From assembly GCA_964247725.1 (NCBI GenBank), contig CAXTVM010000010.1, positions 1-64,000 of the forward strand: a stretch of 64,000 nucleotides of DNA, in the 5' to 3' direction. Position numbers and translations under genes: made by a program. The notes beneath the pieces were generated by a model, which made no database searches, was not told the origin of the DNA, and saw nothing but the letters and a program-made list of their open reading frames with translations. Every line of letters starts with the position of its first letter. Position 1 is the first letter of the stretch. Positions 44,501 to 53,481 of this stretch are shown here, piece by piece. Source of the stretch: Lichenicola sp964247725 (lineage in GTDB: Bacteria > Pseudomonadota > Alphaproteobacteria > Acetobacterales > Acetobacteraceae).

Positions 44501-44523
44501 TGGTCGGGCCTCGCGCCCGACCA
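44501..44523 (+). terminator. Hairpin downstream of flp (attenuator or 3' stabiliser)
   Basis: Perfect 9-bp stem TGGTCGGGC / GCCCGACCA with a 5-base loop, 7 bases after the flp stop. No T-run follows. Such a hairpin after the major pilin gene fits partial termination or mRNA protection, giving much more pilin than machinery. Confidence 0.65.
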
Positions 44524-44564
44524 GTCGCATCGAACAACTCGAGGCGCCGAACAAGCTCACGAAG

Positions 44565-45080
44565 ATGGTGACACAGGACGTGTTCCTCTATCTCGCCAAT
44601 ACAGCGGTCGTTCTCGCGTGCATGATCCTGCTTTTTGCAGCCCTGCACGATATCGGCACGCGGACGATCCCGAACTGGATTTCCGTCGGCGTCGCGGTGC
44701 TGGGTGCCGTGGTCCGCGGCTGCCAGCACGACCTGCTCGCCGGCCTCGCGTCCAGTCTCCTCGTCTTCGCGACCGCCGCTTTCCTGTGGCGGCGCGGCTG
44801 GATGGGCGGCGGCGACGTGAAGCTCCTCGGCGCCTGCGCGCTGCTGGTCGCGCCGCGGGACGCCTGCGGCTTCGTGATCTTGGTCGCACTCTCCGGCGGC
44901 GGGCTGGCGCTGCTTTACCTCCTCATGGCGCGCCTCGTGCCGTCACCGCGGCGTCCCCTGCCCAAGACCCTGTTTCGCCGCCTGCTCCGGGTCGAGCAAT
45001 GGCGGATCAGCCACCGCTTCGCGCTCCCCTACGGAGTCGCGATCGTCGCGGGCGGCGTCGCAACTCTCCTGAGAGGCTGA
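44565..45080 (+). CDS. cpaA: Prepilin peptidase TadV/CpaA
   Basis: A 171-residue membrane aspartyl peptidase that cleaves the Flp and pseudopilin leaders. The two catalytic Asp residues are D29 (HDIGTRTIPN) and D84 (GGGDVKL), as in the A24 family without the N-methylation domain. About five hydrophobic helices are seen. ATG 44565 comes 71 bases after flp, beyond the hairpin. The next gene (cpaB) starts 7 bases later. Confidence 0.93.
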   Translation: MVTQDVFLYLANTAVVLACMILLFAALHDIGTRTIPNWISVGVAVLGAVVRGCQHDLLAGLASSLLVFATAAFLWRRGWMGGGDVKLLGACALLVAPRDACGFVILVALSGGGLALLYLLMARLVPSPRRPLPKTLFRRLLRVEQWRISHRFALPYGVAIVAGGVATLLRG

Positions 45081-45087
45081 CGGGCTC

Positions 45088-45972
45088 ATGATCCTTCGTG
45101 CTCTCCTGCTCGTCGTTACCGCCATCGGTATGGCCGGTCTTGCGATCGTCGGCTGGATCGGGCTGCATCCGGCGCCCGCTGCCGTCGTCCAGCCTCGTAT
45201 CGCCGCTGCACCCGCGGCCGTCCCCGTTGCAAAGATCACCTACCTCGCCGCCGCGCGATCGTTGCGTGCCGGAACCCTGCTGCGTCCCGAGGACCTGAAG
45301 GCCGTTGAGCGCGACCTCGCGAACGCGCTGCCGAACGCTCAGACCGATACCCTATCGCATCGCTCTGACCTGATCGGTTGCCTGGTTCGCGAGCCGATCG
45401 CCGATGGCACGATCATCATGCAGTCCGACCTCCTGCGCCCCGGCGATCACGGCTTCCTCGCCGCCGTCGTGAGGCCTGGCATGCTGGCGGAGACCATCGG
45501 CGTCGATGCCATCAGCAGCGTCGGCGGCCTGCTGTGGCCTGGTGACCATGTCGACGCGATCCTGACGCAGGAACTCGAGGACAAGTCGTTGCCGAACGGA
45601 AAGCGTCTATCGGCCGACACCGTCCTGAAGGACGTCCGGCTCGTGGCGATCGATCAGCAGCTGGTTCAGGGTGCGGCGCCAGGCAGCGCTGCGCAGATCC
45701 CCCGCACCGCGACGATCGAGATCGAGCCCGCAGACGCACCGCGTCTGGCCGTGGCCATCAAGCTTGGCCAGATCTCGCTCGCCGTGCGGGGGGCGCCGTC
45801 GTCGACAACGGCGCCCCCCGCACCAACTGCCGATCCCCACCGTTTAGATGCGTCCGGAACGGTCTGGGCCGGCGACGTCTCCCCCGCTCTCGGGTTTGGT
45901 CAGAATGGCCACGCCCAAAGTCACCTTCACGTCTACGAAGGCAACGCAGATGGAAAGGATTTCCAATTCTGA
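45088..45972 (+). CDS. cpaB: Flp pilus assembly protein CpaB (RcpC)
   Basis: A 294-residue periplasmic protein with an N-terminal membrane anchor (LLLVVTAIGMAGLAIVGWIG) followed by a SAF domain (ITYLAAARSLRAGTLLRPED) and the RcpC/CpaB domain. It acts with the secretin at the outer membrane side of the Tad apparatus. Its stop overlaps the next start (TGATG). Length is close to usual (260-300). Confidence 0.92.
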   Translation: MILRALLLVVTAIGMAGLAIVGWIGLHPAPAAVVQPRIAAAPAAVPVAKITYLAAARSLRAGTLLRPEDLKAVERDLANALPNAQTDTLSHRSDLIGCLVREPIADGTIIMQSDLLRPGDHGFLAAVVRPGMLAETIGVDAISSVGGLLWPGDHVDAILTQELEDKSLPNGKRLSADTVLKDVRLVAIDQQLVQGAAPGSAAQIPRTATIEIEPADAPRLAVAIKLGQISLAVRGAPSSTTAPPAPTADPHRLDASGTVWAGDVSPALGFGQNGHAQSHLHVYEGNADGKDFQF

Positions 45973-47411
45973 TGGTCGGCAAAACGGCGACTTCCGCATC
46001 AGCGATCCTGGCGGCGTGTTCCCTGGCCCTGTTCGCATCGTCGGCACCGGTGCATGCCGCTGAACCGCTCGGTTCTCCGCACGGCGAGCTGGATACCGGT
46101 CATGCACGGCCCCATCCGGCATCGCGCGCGATCACGATCGAGGTCGGGTCCGGCCGCATGATCCACCTGCCCGCCGCCGCCGCCAACGTCTTCGCCGCCG
46201 ATCCGAAGACCGCGGAGGTTCGGCCGGCGAGCCCGAATACGCTGTTCGTGTTCGGCTTGGCAGAGGGTCGCACCAGCATTGCCGCCGTCGATGAGACCGG
46301 CCGCACGCTTGGCCAATATCTCGTCACCGTCGTACCTTCGGGCTACGCGTCGGGTCGCATCCATGACGACATCGGGCACGTCGTCCCCAACGCTGACGTC
46401 GCGGTGCAGCCGAGCCAGAACGGCGTCATCGTCTCCGGCTCCGTCCCAACGCCCGCCGATGCCGAGCGCGTGCTGACCGCTGCCAGAAGCCGTCTTGGCA
46501 CCACGGCCACGATCGATAACCGCCTGCAGGTCACGGCACCCGTCCAGGTCCTGCTGCGCGTGCGCATCGCCGAGATGTCGAGGACGCTGACGCGCGACCT
46601 CGGCCTGAACTGGCGCAGTCTTGGCGGCGATCTCGGCGCGGTGGCTCAGCTCGGCCTGGCGGGCGGCGCCGGCCTGGCCGACGCGGTCGGCGGCCTCAGC
46701 GCGACCGCTGAACTCGTCGCCGCCTTTAAGAAGACCAGCGTCGAGGGAGTCGTTGACGCGCTCGCCGAGGACCAGCTGATCCACACCCTCGCCGAGCCGA
46801 ACCTCACCGCGATGAGCGGCGAGACCGCCAGCTTCCTTGTCGGCGGCGAATATCCGATTCCAGTCGCCCAGCAGCTCGGCGAGACCACCGTCGAATACAA
46901 GCAGTATGGCATCTCCCTGAGCTTCGTGCCGACCGTCCTGTCCGACGGGCGCATCAACCTCAGGGTGCGTCCAGAGGTCAGCGCCCTCACGAACCAGGGT
47001 GCGGTGTCCATCTCGGGCACGAACTCCAGCCTGGTCATTCCGGCCCTGACCGTGCGCAGGGTCGAGACGACGGTCGAGCTCGGCAGCGGCCAGAGCTTCG
47101 CCATCGCCGGCCTGCTTCAGGATCAGGTGACTCAGGTGGACCAGGGGACGCCGTTCCTCGGCGACGTGCCGATCCTGGGCGCCCTGTTCCGCTCCGACAG
47201 CTTCAAGCGCCAGCAGAGCGAGCTCGTCATCCTGGTCACCCCCTACATCATCCGTCCCACCAGCAATCCGGCAGCGCTGCATCTCGCCGGCGAGGGCTAC
47301 CGGGCGCCGGGTGACCTCGATCGCCTGCTGCTGCTCAAGCAGCAAGCGTCCGGCACCGAGACCGGCACCTACACCCATATCCCCGGCAACGCCGGCTTCC
47401 TGCTGGAGTGA
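45972..47411 (+). CDS. cpaC: Tad secretin CpaC (RcpA)
   Basis: A 479-residue outer-membrane secretin through which the Flp pilus exits. It has a signal peptide ending near VHAAE (about 33), an N-terminal domain with AANVFAADPKTAEVRPASPN, BON-like segments (RIHDDIGHVVPNADVAVQPS) and the secretin core LVGGEYPIPVA..YGISLSFVPTVL, ending GTPFLGDVPILGALFRSDSF then ELVILVTPYIIRP. Start and stop both overlap neighbours, showing tight coupling within the operon. Confidence 0.94.
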   Translation: MVGKTATSASAILAACSLALFASSAPVHAAEPLGSPHGELDTGHARPHPASRAITIEVGSGRMIHLPAAAANVFAADPKTAEVRPASPNTLFVFGLAEGRTSIAAVDETGRTLGQYLVTVVPSGYASGRIHDDIGHVVPNADVAVQPSQNGVIVSGSVPTPADAERVLTAARSRLGTTATIDNRLQVTAPVQVLLRVRIAEMSRTLTRDLGLNWRSLGGDLGAVAQLGLAGGAGLADAVGGLSATAELVAAFKKTSVEGVVDALAEDQLIHTLAEPNLTAMSGETASFLVGGEYPIPVAQQLGETTVEYKQYGISLSFVPTVLSDGRINLRVRPEVSALTNQGAVSISGTNSSLVIPALTVRRVETTVELGSGQSFAIAGLLQDQVTQVDQGTPFLGDVPILGALFRSDSFKRQQSELVILVTPYIIRPTSNPAALHLAGEGYRAPGDLDRLLLLKQQASGTETGTYTHIPGNAGFLLE

Positions 47412-47743
47412 TGGTCGTGACGATGAGACGCAACGCCCTTGTCATCACCGCGATCCTGTCCGTGGCCGGCTGTCGCGATACCGACCCGGTCCTCAATCCC
47501 GGCCTCTGGAACCCGGCCGGCGTCAACGAGATGAACATCGCCGCCATGGTGGCGTCCCCATCCGACCTGGTCCGTGGCGTCGACGAGCAGAACTCCGACG
47601 GCGTCAGGGCCGCCGCCGCGGTCCAGCGTCTCGAGACGAACCGCGTGAAGCCTTTGCCAAATACCGGGCTCAGCACCGTCAAGCTTCAGGATAACGGGGG
47701 CGGTCAGGGTAGCGACGCTGCGGCGGCCGGCGGGGGTACGTGA
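47411..47743 (+). CDS. Short CpaD-like pilus lipoprotein
   Basis: A 110-residue lipoprotein: signal MRRNALVITAILSVAGC with lipobox Cys. The segment NIAAMVASPSDLVRGV matches the conserved NLAAMVANPADL region of CpaD, followed by AAAAVQRLETNRVKPLP. CpaD proteins are usually about 200 residues or more, so only the C-terminal half is represented here. ATG 47411 overlaps the secretin stop; ATG 47423 is also possible. It probably sits at the outer membrane with the secretin. Confidence 0.72.
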   Translation: MVVTMRRNALVITAILSVAGCRDTDPVLNPGLWNPAGVNEMNIAAMVASPSDLVRGVDEQNSDGVRAAAAVQRLETNRVKPLPNTGLSTVKLQDNGGGQGSDAAAAGGGT

Positions 47744-48990
47744 TGGCCGGCATGTTCGAGAGCGCGACCGCAGCCACTGCCACGGTCAGCGGACGGCCCG
47801 ACCGCGCGCAGATCATCGCCTTCATCGGCGATCCGGCCAGCGAACGCATCGTCCGGGAAGGGCTGGCCGAGCAGGTCGACGAAACGTTCGAGATTCACAG
47901 GGGCGGGGTGCGCACGGCCATATCGGTCCTGCAGAAGGTTCCGACCCCGCAGGTCCTGCTCGTGGATGTCAGCGGCGAGCCCGACGCGCTGATGCAGCTT
48001 GCCGATCTGTCCGAGATCGTGGAGCCGGATGTCCGGGTCCTCGTGATCGGCGATCGGCAGGATGTCAACTTCTACCGCCAGATTACACGCGGCCTTGGCG
48101 TCGTGGAATATCTCTACAAGCCTCTCACCCGCGAGATGGTGGCCACGCACTTCACGCTGGCGCTCGGCCGCAGCGGCAGCCCGCCGATCGTGCAGGGCGG
48201 GCGCGTCATATCGATCACCGGAACCTCCGGCGGCGCCGGCGCCACGACGATCACCGTGAGCCTGGCCACCTATCTCGCCGAGGAGGCGAACCGCCACGTC
48301 ATCGTCCTGGACGCGAACCTCTACACCGGCAACGTTGCCATGCTGCTCGGCGCACGGACCGGTCCGGGACTCCGATCCGCCCTGGAAACGCCCGAGCGGA
48401 TCGACGAGCTGTTCGTAGAGCGCTCGGCGCGTCCGGTCAGTGAACGCCTGCACGTTCTGGCTGGCGAGGAGGCGCTGACCGAGCAGTTCAAGTATGCTCA
48501 GGGAGCCGCCGAAAGCCTGTTGCGGTCACTTCGCCGGCGCTACAACTTCATCTTCCTCGACGTGCCGTTTTCGCCGGCGCCGCTGAACCGCGAGCTGCTC
48601 GCCGCCGCGAACCAGCGGGTCCTGGTGATGAACCCGACCCTTGCCTCCATCCGCGACACCCTTCGCCTGCTGGCATTGCCGCAAGGTCCGCTCCAGGTCC
48701 GGCGTGCGGTCATCGTGCTCGACCGGCTAGGGATGCCGGGCGGCCTCTCACGCCAGCAGGTCGAGGCCGCCATGGGGGCGCCGGTCGACGTGGTCGTCCC
48801 CTATGTGCCGAAACAGATCCTGCTCGCTGGCAATCTCGGCCAATCGGCGATCCAGAAGCGCGGCGGGTTCCGCAGCGGCATCCTCTCCCTCACCCAGGAA
48901 ATCGGCTCGATGCACGCCATGCAGGAATCGGGTGCCGTTCGCCTGAAGCGTGTTCTGCTAAAGCGCTTGCTGACAGGTGACAAGACGTGA
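47743..48990 (+). CDS. cpaE: Tad localisation ATPase CpaE/TadZ
   Basis: A 415-residue MinD/ParA-related protein with an N-terminal receiver-like domain (about 20-140, LLVDVSG holding an Asp at position 76) and a C-terminal ATPase (about 154-400). Its phosphate loop GTSGGAGATTI (160-170) lacks the Lys of a classical deviant Walker A, as in many TadZ proteins. It is thought to place the Tad machine at a site in the cell. It starts with the TGATG overlap and ends with a GTGA overlap to cpaF. Confidence 0.92.
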   Translation: MAGMFESATAATATVSGRPDRAQIIAFIGDPASERIVREGLAEQVDETFEIHRGGVRTAISVLQKVPTPQVLLVDVSGEPDALMQLADLSEIVEPDVRVLVIGDRQDVNFYRQITRGLGVVEYLYKPLTREMVATHFTLALGRSGSPPIVQGGRVISITGTSGGAGATTITVSLATYLAEEANRHVIVLDANLYTGNVAMLLGARTGPGLRSALETPERIDELFVERSARPVSERLHVLAGEEALTEQFKYAQGAAESLLRSLRRRYNFIFLDVPFSPAPLNRELLAAANQRVLVMNPTLASIRDTLRLLALPQGPLQVRRAVIVLDRLGMPGGLSRQQVEAAMGAPVDVVVPYVPKQILLAGNLGQSAIQKRGGFRSGILSLTQEIGSMHAMQESGAVRLKRVLLKRLLTGDKT

Positions 48991-50360
48991 GCGACACTCT
49001 CCCTGCCTTCGGCCGCCGGCGGTCCAGCCCGGCATCTGCAGCATCCGTCGCCGCCCCGCCACCCCCGACGCCGCCGCCGACCCCATCAAAGACCAGTGTC
49101 CCGCAGCCACTGACTGAACTGCGAGCTCTCTGCCTGGGGCGGCTCGACCCGTCCGCCGTCGCGTCCACCCCGCACGACCGGCTCATCCTGGAGGTCGAGC
49201 GGGTCGTCGCCGACCTTGCCACTGAAAAACGAATCCAGCTGAACGGTCGCGAGCAGCGCCAGCTCGCAGGTGATCTCGTCAACGACATGATGGGGCTGGG
49301 TCCGCTGCAACCCCTTCTCGACGACGACACCGTGGCCGACATCATGGTCAACGGACCAGAGCGGGTCTTTGTCGAACGGGCGGGCAAAATGTCGATGTCG
49401 GGGGTTCGTTTCCGCGATGCGGCGCATGTCGCCTCGATCTGTCAACGGATCGCCTCGACCGTCGGACGGCGCATAGACGAGTCCAGCCCCATGGTCGACG
49501 CACGATTGCTGGACGGCTCGCGCGTCAACATCGTGTTCCCGCCGCTGGCGCTGGATGGGCCCTATCTGTCAATCAGGAAGTTCGCCAAGCGCGTGATCGA
49601 CTTCGACCAACTGGTCGTCAACGGGTCGTGCTCGCGATCGGTCGCCCGCGTGCTCGAGATCGCCGGACGCGCGCGGCTCAACATCATCATCTCTGGCGGC
49701 ACCGGCTCGGGAAAGACGACCCTGATGAACGCGATGTCGCGGACGATCGATCCGAGCGAGCGCATCGTCACCATCGAGGATGCGGCCGAACTCCAACTGC
49801 AGCAGCCGCACGTCGTCCGACTTGAGACCCGTCCGTCGAGCCTGGAGGGCAAGGGCGAGATCACCCAGCGCGACCTGGTCCGCAACGCCCTCCGGATGCG
49901 GCCGGACCGGGTCATCATCGGAGAGGTCCGCAGCGCCGAGGCCTTCGACATGCTGCAGGCGATGAACACGGGCCACGACGGAAGCATGTCCACGATCCAC
50001 GCCAACACGACGCGCGACGCCCTGATCCGCATCGAGAACATGGTGCAGATGGGCAACATGGGCCTGCCTCCGCGCGCCATCCGGACGCAGATGGTCGGCG
50101 CGATCGACCTGATCGTCCAGGTCGAGCGGCAACGGGACGGCGGCAGGCGCATCACGCAGGTAAGCGATGTCGGTGGTCTGGAGGGCGATGTCGTCATCAT
50201 GAACGACATCTTCCAGCTGGAGATCGACGGAGAGTCGACCGACGGCAGGATCATCAGCCACTACCGCGTGAGCCGCGCCCGTCCGAGCTTCCACGAGCGC
50301 CTGAACTATTTTCAGCTCGATCGGGCCTGGGTTTCGGCGCTGGAGGATGCGGAGCGATGA
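48987..50360 (+). CDS. cpaF: Tad secretion ATPase CpaF (TadA)
   Basis: A 457-residue hexameric secretion ATPase that powers pilus assembly. N-terminal Pro-rich stretch (about 20-40), then Walker A GGTGSGKTTL (237-246), the Asp box IEDAAELQLQQPHVVRLETR, Walker B VIIGEVRSAEAFDML and the His box GHDGSMSTIHANT (329-341), all as in TadA. GTG 48987 overlaps the cpaE stop. It acts with TadB and TadC in the inner membrane. Confidence 0.95.
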   Translation: MSDTLPAFGRRRSSPASAASVAAPPPPTPPPTPSKTSVPQPLTELRALCLGRLDPSAVASTPHDRLILEVERVVADLATEKRIQLNGREQRQLAGDLVNDMMGLGPLQPLLDDDTVADIMVNGPERVFVERAGKMSMSGVRFRDAAHVASICQRIASTVGRRIDESSPMVDARLLDGSRVNIVFPPLALDGPYLSIRKFAKRVIDFDQLVVNGSCSRSVARVLEIAGRARLNIIISGGTGSGKTTLMNAMSRTIDPSERIVTIEDAAELQLQQPHVVRLETRPSSLEGKGEITQRDLVRNALRMRPDRVIIGEVRSAEAFDMLQAMNTGHDGSMSTIHANTTRDALIRIENMVQMGNMGLPPRAIRTQMVGAIDLIVQVERQRDGGRRITQVSDVGGLEGDVVIMNDIFQLEIDGESTDGRIISHYRVSRARPSFHERLNYFQLDRAWVSALEDAER

Positions 50361-51319
50361 GTGGGAAAGGCGTTTGCCTGCTCATCGCGGCGGTCGGCTT
50401 CCTAATCCTGGCGATCGCCTGCCTGCTCGTTACCCTGGACGCGATGCGGCGGCAGCAACGGTTGAACTCGCGGATCGATCAGGTCGCCCGTCCCCATGCG
50501 CAGGCACGATCGTTGCAAGCGATCAGCCTGATCAGCCGGGCAGCGCCGTCGAACTCGCGGTTCAACCAGTATTTGGCTCGATGGCTCCGCTATGATCCCG
50601 CGAAACGCGATCGCTATCCGGTACCGCTTCCCCTGGCCCTTGCGCTGGGCGTAGCCGTTGGCGGCGCCGGCTATCTGATCGCCGGCTTTGTCTATCATCC
50701 GCTCGCCTGGCCGTCAGGCCTGCTCCTGATCATCCTGACAATCCGCTCGATCTACGGGTGGTTCGACCAGAGGATCAAGCGGATCCTGTTCAATCAGTTT
50801 CCTGATGCACTCGGCTTGATCGTGCGGGCCGTGCGGGTCGGCGTCCCGGTATCGGAGGCGATCGTGATCGTCGCCAAGGAGGCGTCCAACCCGACCGCTC
50901 AGGAGTTCGGGCGGGTAGCCGAGCAGATCGCCATCGGCGCCACCCTTGAGGAGTCCCTCCGCAACATGGCGGAGCGCAACTCGCTTCCCGAATACGGTTT
51001 CTTTGCGGTGACGTTGTCGCTCCAGAGCCAGACCGGCGGCGGTTTGACCGAGACGCTGGAGAATCTTGCGGAGACCGTGCGGAAGCGTGCGGCCGCGCGT
51101 GACCGCGGCAATGCCCTGGCCTCCGAAGCCAAGATGAGCATGTACATCCTGGCGGCCCTTCCTCCTTGCACAGGTGGAATCATGCTCGTCGTGAACGCGC
51201 CCTACATCATGGTGCTGTTCGAGAAACAGGCCGGCGAAAGGATCGTCGGCTTTGCCTGCCTACTTTGGTGCGTGGGCATGTTCTCGATGCGCACCCTGAT
51301 CCGCAAGAGCCTGTCGTGA
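50357..51319 (+). CDS. tadB: Tad platform protein TadB
   Basis: A 320-residue inner-membrane protein of the GspF/TadB fold. The T2SSF domain FPDALGLIVRAVRVGVPVSE..LEESLRNMAERNSLPEYGFF is followed by the ending helices near LVVNAPYIMVLFEKQAG. It forms with TadC the membrane platform on which the pilus is built. It starts 4 bases inside the cpaF stop and ends with TGATG into tadC. Confidence 0.93.
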   Translation: MSGKGVCLLIAAVGFLILAIACLLVTLDAMRRQQRLNSRIDQVARPHAQARSLQAISLISRAAPSNSRFNQYLARWLRYDPAKRDRYPVPLPLALALGVAVGGAGYLIAGFVYHPLAWPSGLLLIILTIRSIYGWFDQRIKRILFNQFPDALGLIVRAVRVGVPVSEAIVIVAKEASNPTAQEFGRVAEQIAIGATLEESLRNMAERNSLPEYGFFAVTLSLQSQTGGGLTETLENLAETVRKRAAARDRGNALASEAKMSMYILAALPPCTGGIMLVVNAPYIMVLFEKQAGERIVGFACLLWCVGMFSMRTLIRKSLS

Positions 51320-52248
51320 TGCGTCTCGCCTTGATCACCTTGTCGATGTGCTGCCTGCTGGCCGTGACCAGCGGCAGTCTTGTCTATCTCGACTACATCA
51401 CTAGGCGCGACAGGCTGGCGGCGCGGGTCCGGTGGGTCTTGCAGGATCACGAACTGGAACTGGACGCCATCAGCAGTCGTGGCGCTCGGGGCGTCCGGGC
51501 CCTGATCGGGATCGGAAACCTCCTCGCCCGCAGCGGATTGCTGTCGGCGAACACCTTGTCGGAGCTGGACAGGACGCTGCAATCGTCTGGCTTCCGCGGC
51601 ACCAATACGCTTGCGCTGTTCATTGGCAGCAAGGTCGCGATGCTCGTGCTTCTCCCGCTGACCGGCCTTTTCGTCCTGCAGCACGTCTCCCTGTCCACCC
51701 GGTTGCACTACTTGACGCTGGGCGTCAGTGCCATCGGCGGTCTGCTGCTGCCCGATACGTGGGTCAAGCGCAGACGCAACTCCTATCTGAAGCGGCTGGA
51801 ACGAGGACTGCCGGACGCGCTCGACATGCTGGTGATCTGCACCGAATCCGGCCTTGGCCTCGAGGCGGCGGTCGAGCGCGTCGGCCACGAGATGCGCGAA
51901 TCTCATCCCGAGGTGAGCCGCGAGTTGATCATCACCGCCCATGAGCTTCGCATCGCCGCAGACCGCAAACAGGCGCTGAACGGCATGTCGGTCCGGACCG
52001 GTTTGCAATCCGTTAAGCGTTTGGGAGCTACTCTGATCCAGACGATGCAATACGGAACCCCGCTGAGCCAGGCCCTGAGGTCGCTCTCCACCGAGATGAG
52101 ACAAGAGATACTTATGCGTTTCGAGGCCAATGCAGCTCGGCTGCCGGTCTTGCTGACGTTGCCTATGATAATCTTCATCCTTCCGACGCTCTTCATGATC
52201 GTCGGAGGTCCAGCCGCCTTGACGTTGTCAACGCTGTTTACGCATTAG
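51319..52248 (+). CDS. tadC: Tad platform protein TadC
   Basis: A 309-residue partner of TadB. The T2SSF domain is LPDALDMLVICTESGLGLEA..SRELIITAHELRIAADRKQA, ending LLTLPMIIFILPTLFMIVGG, as in TadC. ATG 51319 overlaps the tadB stop by one base. About 10 bases separate it from tadD. Confidence 0.93.
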   Translation: MRLALITLSMCCLLAVTSGSLVYLDYITRRDRLAARVRWVLQDHELELDAISSRGARGVRALIGIGNLLARSGLLSANTLSELDRTLQSSGFRGTNTLALFIGSKVAMLVLLPLTGLFVLQHVSLSTRLHYLTLGVSAIGGLLLPDTWVKRRRNSYLKRLERGLPDALDMLVICTESGLGLEAAVERVGHEMRESHPEVSRELIITAHELRIAADRKQALNGMSVRTGLQSVKRLGATLIQTMQYGTPLSQALRSLSTEMRQEILMRFEANAARLPVLLTLPMIIFILPTLFMIVGGPAALTLSTLFTH

Positions 52249-52259
52249 GAAAAAGTTCT

Positions 52260-52979
52260 ATGCGAAGACTATCCATGACGATCTTGCTTCTGTGCTCCGC
52301 ATGCAGCGCGACAGGCGGCACCGATGAGAGCACGCAGTTGAAGATCGCCGACGTCGCCTTGGCCAACGGTGCGGCCGCCGCGGCGCTCCAAGTGTCGCAC
52401 GACATCCTGGCGCGCGACAGGAACAACATCGAAGCACTCCTGCGGGAGGCACAGGCGGAGTACCTGCTGGGCGAGTTCCACCAAGCCGAGGGTAGCTTCA
52501 ATCGCATCCTGACCATTCAGCCAAAGCAGCAGCAAGCTTTGCTCGGGCTGGGCCGGGTCTTCTTGAAGAGCGACGCTGGCAAGGCGTCCGGTTATCTGGA
52601 GCGGGCGGTCGCCGAGGCGCCCGACGACGCTTCGGCGCTGGTCGACCTCGGCGTCGCGCACGACCTTCTCGGCCAGCACGACAAGGCCCAGGTGCTCTAC
52701 CGTCAGGTTTTGGCGCGCCAGCCGGATCTCATCACGGCCGAGGCCGATCTCGGGCTTTCGCTCGCCCTGGACGGTAAGGGCAGCGAGGCGATCGGCTACC
52801 TCCAGCCGCTGGCGGCGGACTCCAGCGCGTCGAGCCGGATCAAGGAGGACTTGGCCCTGGCGCTGGTGGTGAGCGGCGACACCGAGGAGGCTGGCCATAT
52901 CCTGGAGGCCGACATGAAGCCGCAGGACGCCAAGGCAGCGATCATCGCCTACGAAAGCCTGGGACATGCGGCGCCCTAG
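52260..52979 (+). CDS. tadD: TPR lipoprotein TadD
   Basis: A 239-residue lipoprotein: signal MRRLSMTILLLCSACS with lipobox Cys at 15 (LCSAC). The remainder is about five tetratricopeptide repeats (for example ALLREAQAEYLLGEFHQAEG and ALVDLGVAHDLLGQHDKAQV). TadD acts as a pilotin or assembly factor for the Tad secretin. The last 14 bases overlap tadE, which is in another frame. Confidence 0.88.
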   Translation: MRRLSMTILLLCSACSATGGTDESTQLKIADVALANGAAAAALQVSHDILARDRNNIEALLREAQAEYLLGEFHQAEGSFNRILTIQPKQQQALLGLGRVFLKSDAGKASGYLERAVAEAPDDASALVDLGVAHDLLGQHDKAQVLYRQVLARQPDLITAEADLGLSLALDGKGSEAIGYLQPLAADSSASSRIKEDLALALVVSGDTEEAGHILEADMKPQDAKAAIIAYESLGHAAP

Positions 52980-53481
52980 ACGCCATGATCTTGCCGCGAT
53001 CCGCGGGGCCCGGGCCGGTGCGACGGCCGTTGAGTTCGGGCTGGTCGCACTCGCCTTTCTGACGCTCCTGGTCATGGTGATCGAGCTGTCCTGGCAGGTC
53101 GCGACGGGTGCCGCACTCGATTACGGCGGCAGGGAGGCAAGCAGGTTCGCGGTCACGGGGTCCTGTTCCGCTCCCGGAGTCACGACTCCCACCAACCGCA
53201 GCGGCCTGATCAAGGCGATCGTCAGCCAGTCGACCGGCAACTTCCTGATTGGCGGCAACCTCAGCGTCACCTCGTCGGCCTACAACACCTTCGGGAACTA
53301 CCAGAGCACGACCAACGGTACGTCGGGTGGTGGGATCGGCAGCAACACCGTCGCCTACACCCTGAGCTACACCCAGCCTTATCTCACGGGTCTGGCTCAA
53401 TCGATTCTCGGCGTACCGAGCTTCACTCACGTCATCACCATCGTGGTCCAGAATGAGCCCTTCATCGCGACTTGCCCGTAG
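52966..53481 (+). CDS. tadE: Pseudopilin TadE
   Basis: A 171-residue TadE-like pseudopilin. Prepilin-like motif ARAGATAVEFGLVALAF with Gly followed by the Glu (+5) and a hydrophobic helix (about 19-45), then a Ser/Thr/Asn-rich extracellular part. It should be processed by the same peptidase as Flp. Base composition is visibly less GC-rich than upstream genes. It overlaps tadD (14 bases) and the next pseudopilin gene (29 bases). Confidence 0.85.
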   Translation: MRRPRRHDLAAIRGARAGATAVEFGLVALAFLTLLVMVIELSWQVATGAALDYGGREASRFAVTGSCSAPGVTTPTNRSGLIKAIVSQSTGNFLIGGNLSVTSSAYNTFGNYQSTTNGTSGGGIGSNTVAYTLSYTQPYLTGLAQSILGVPSFTHVITIVVQNEPFIATCP

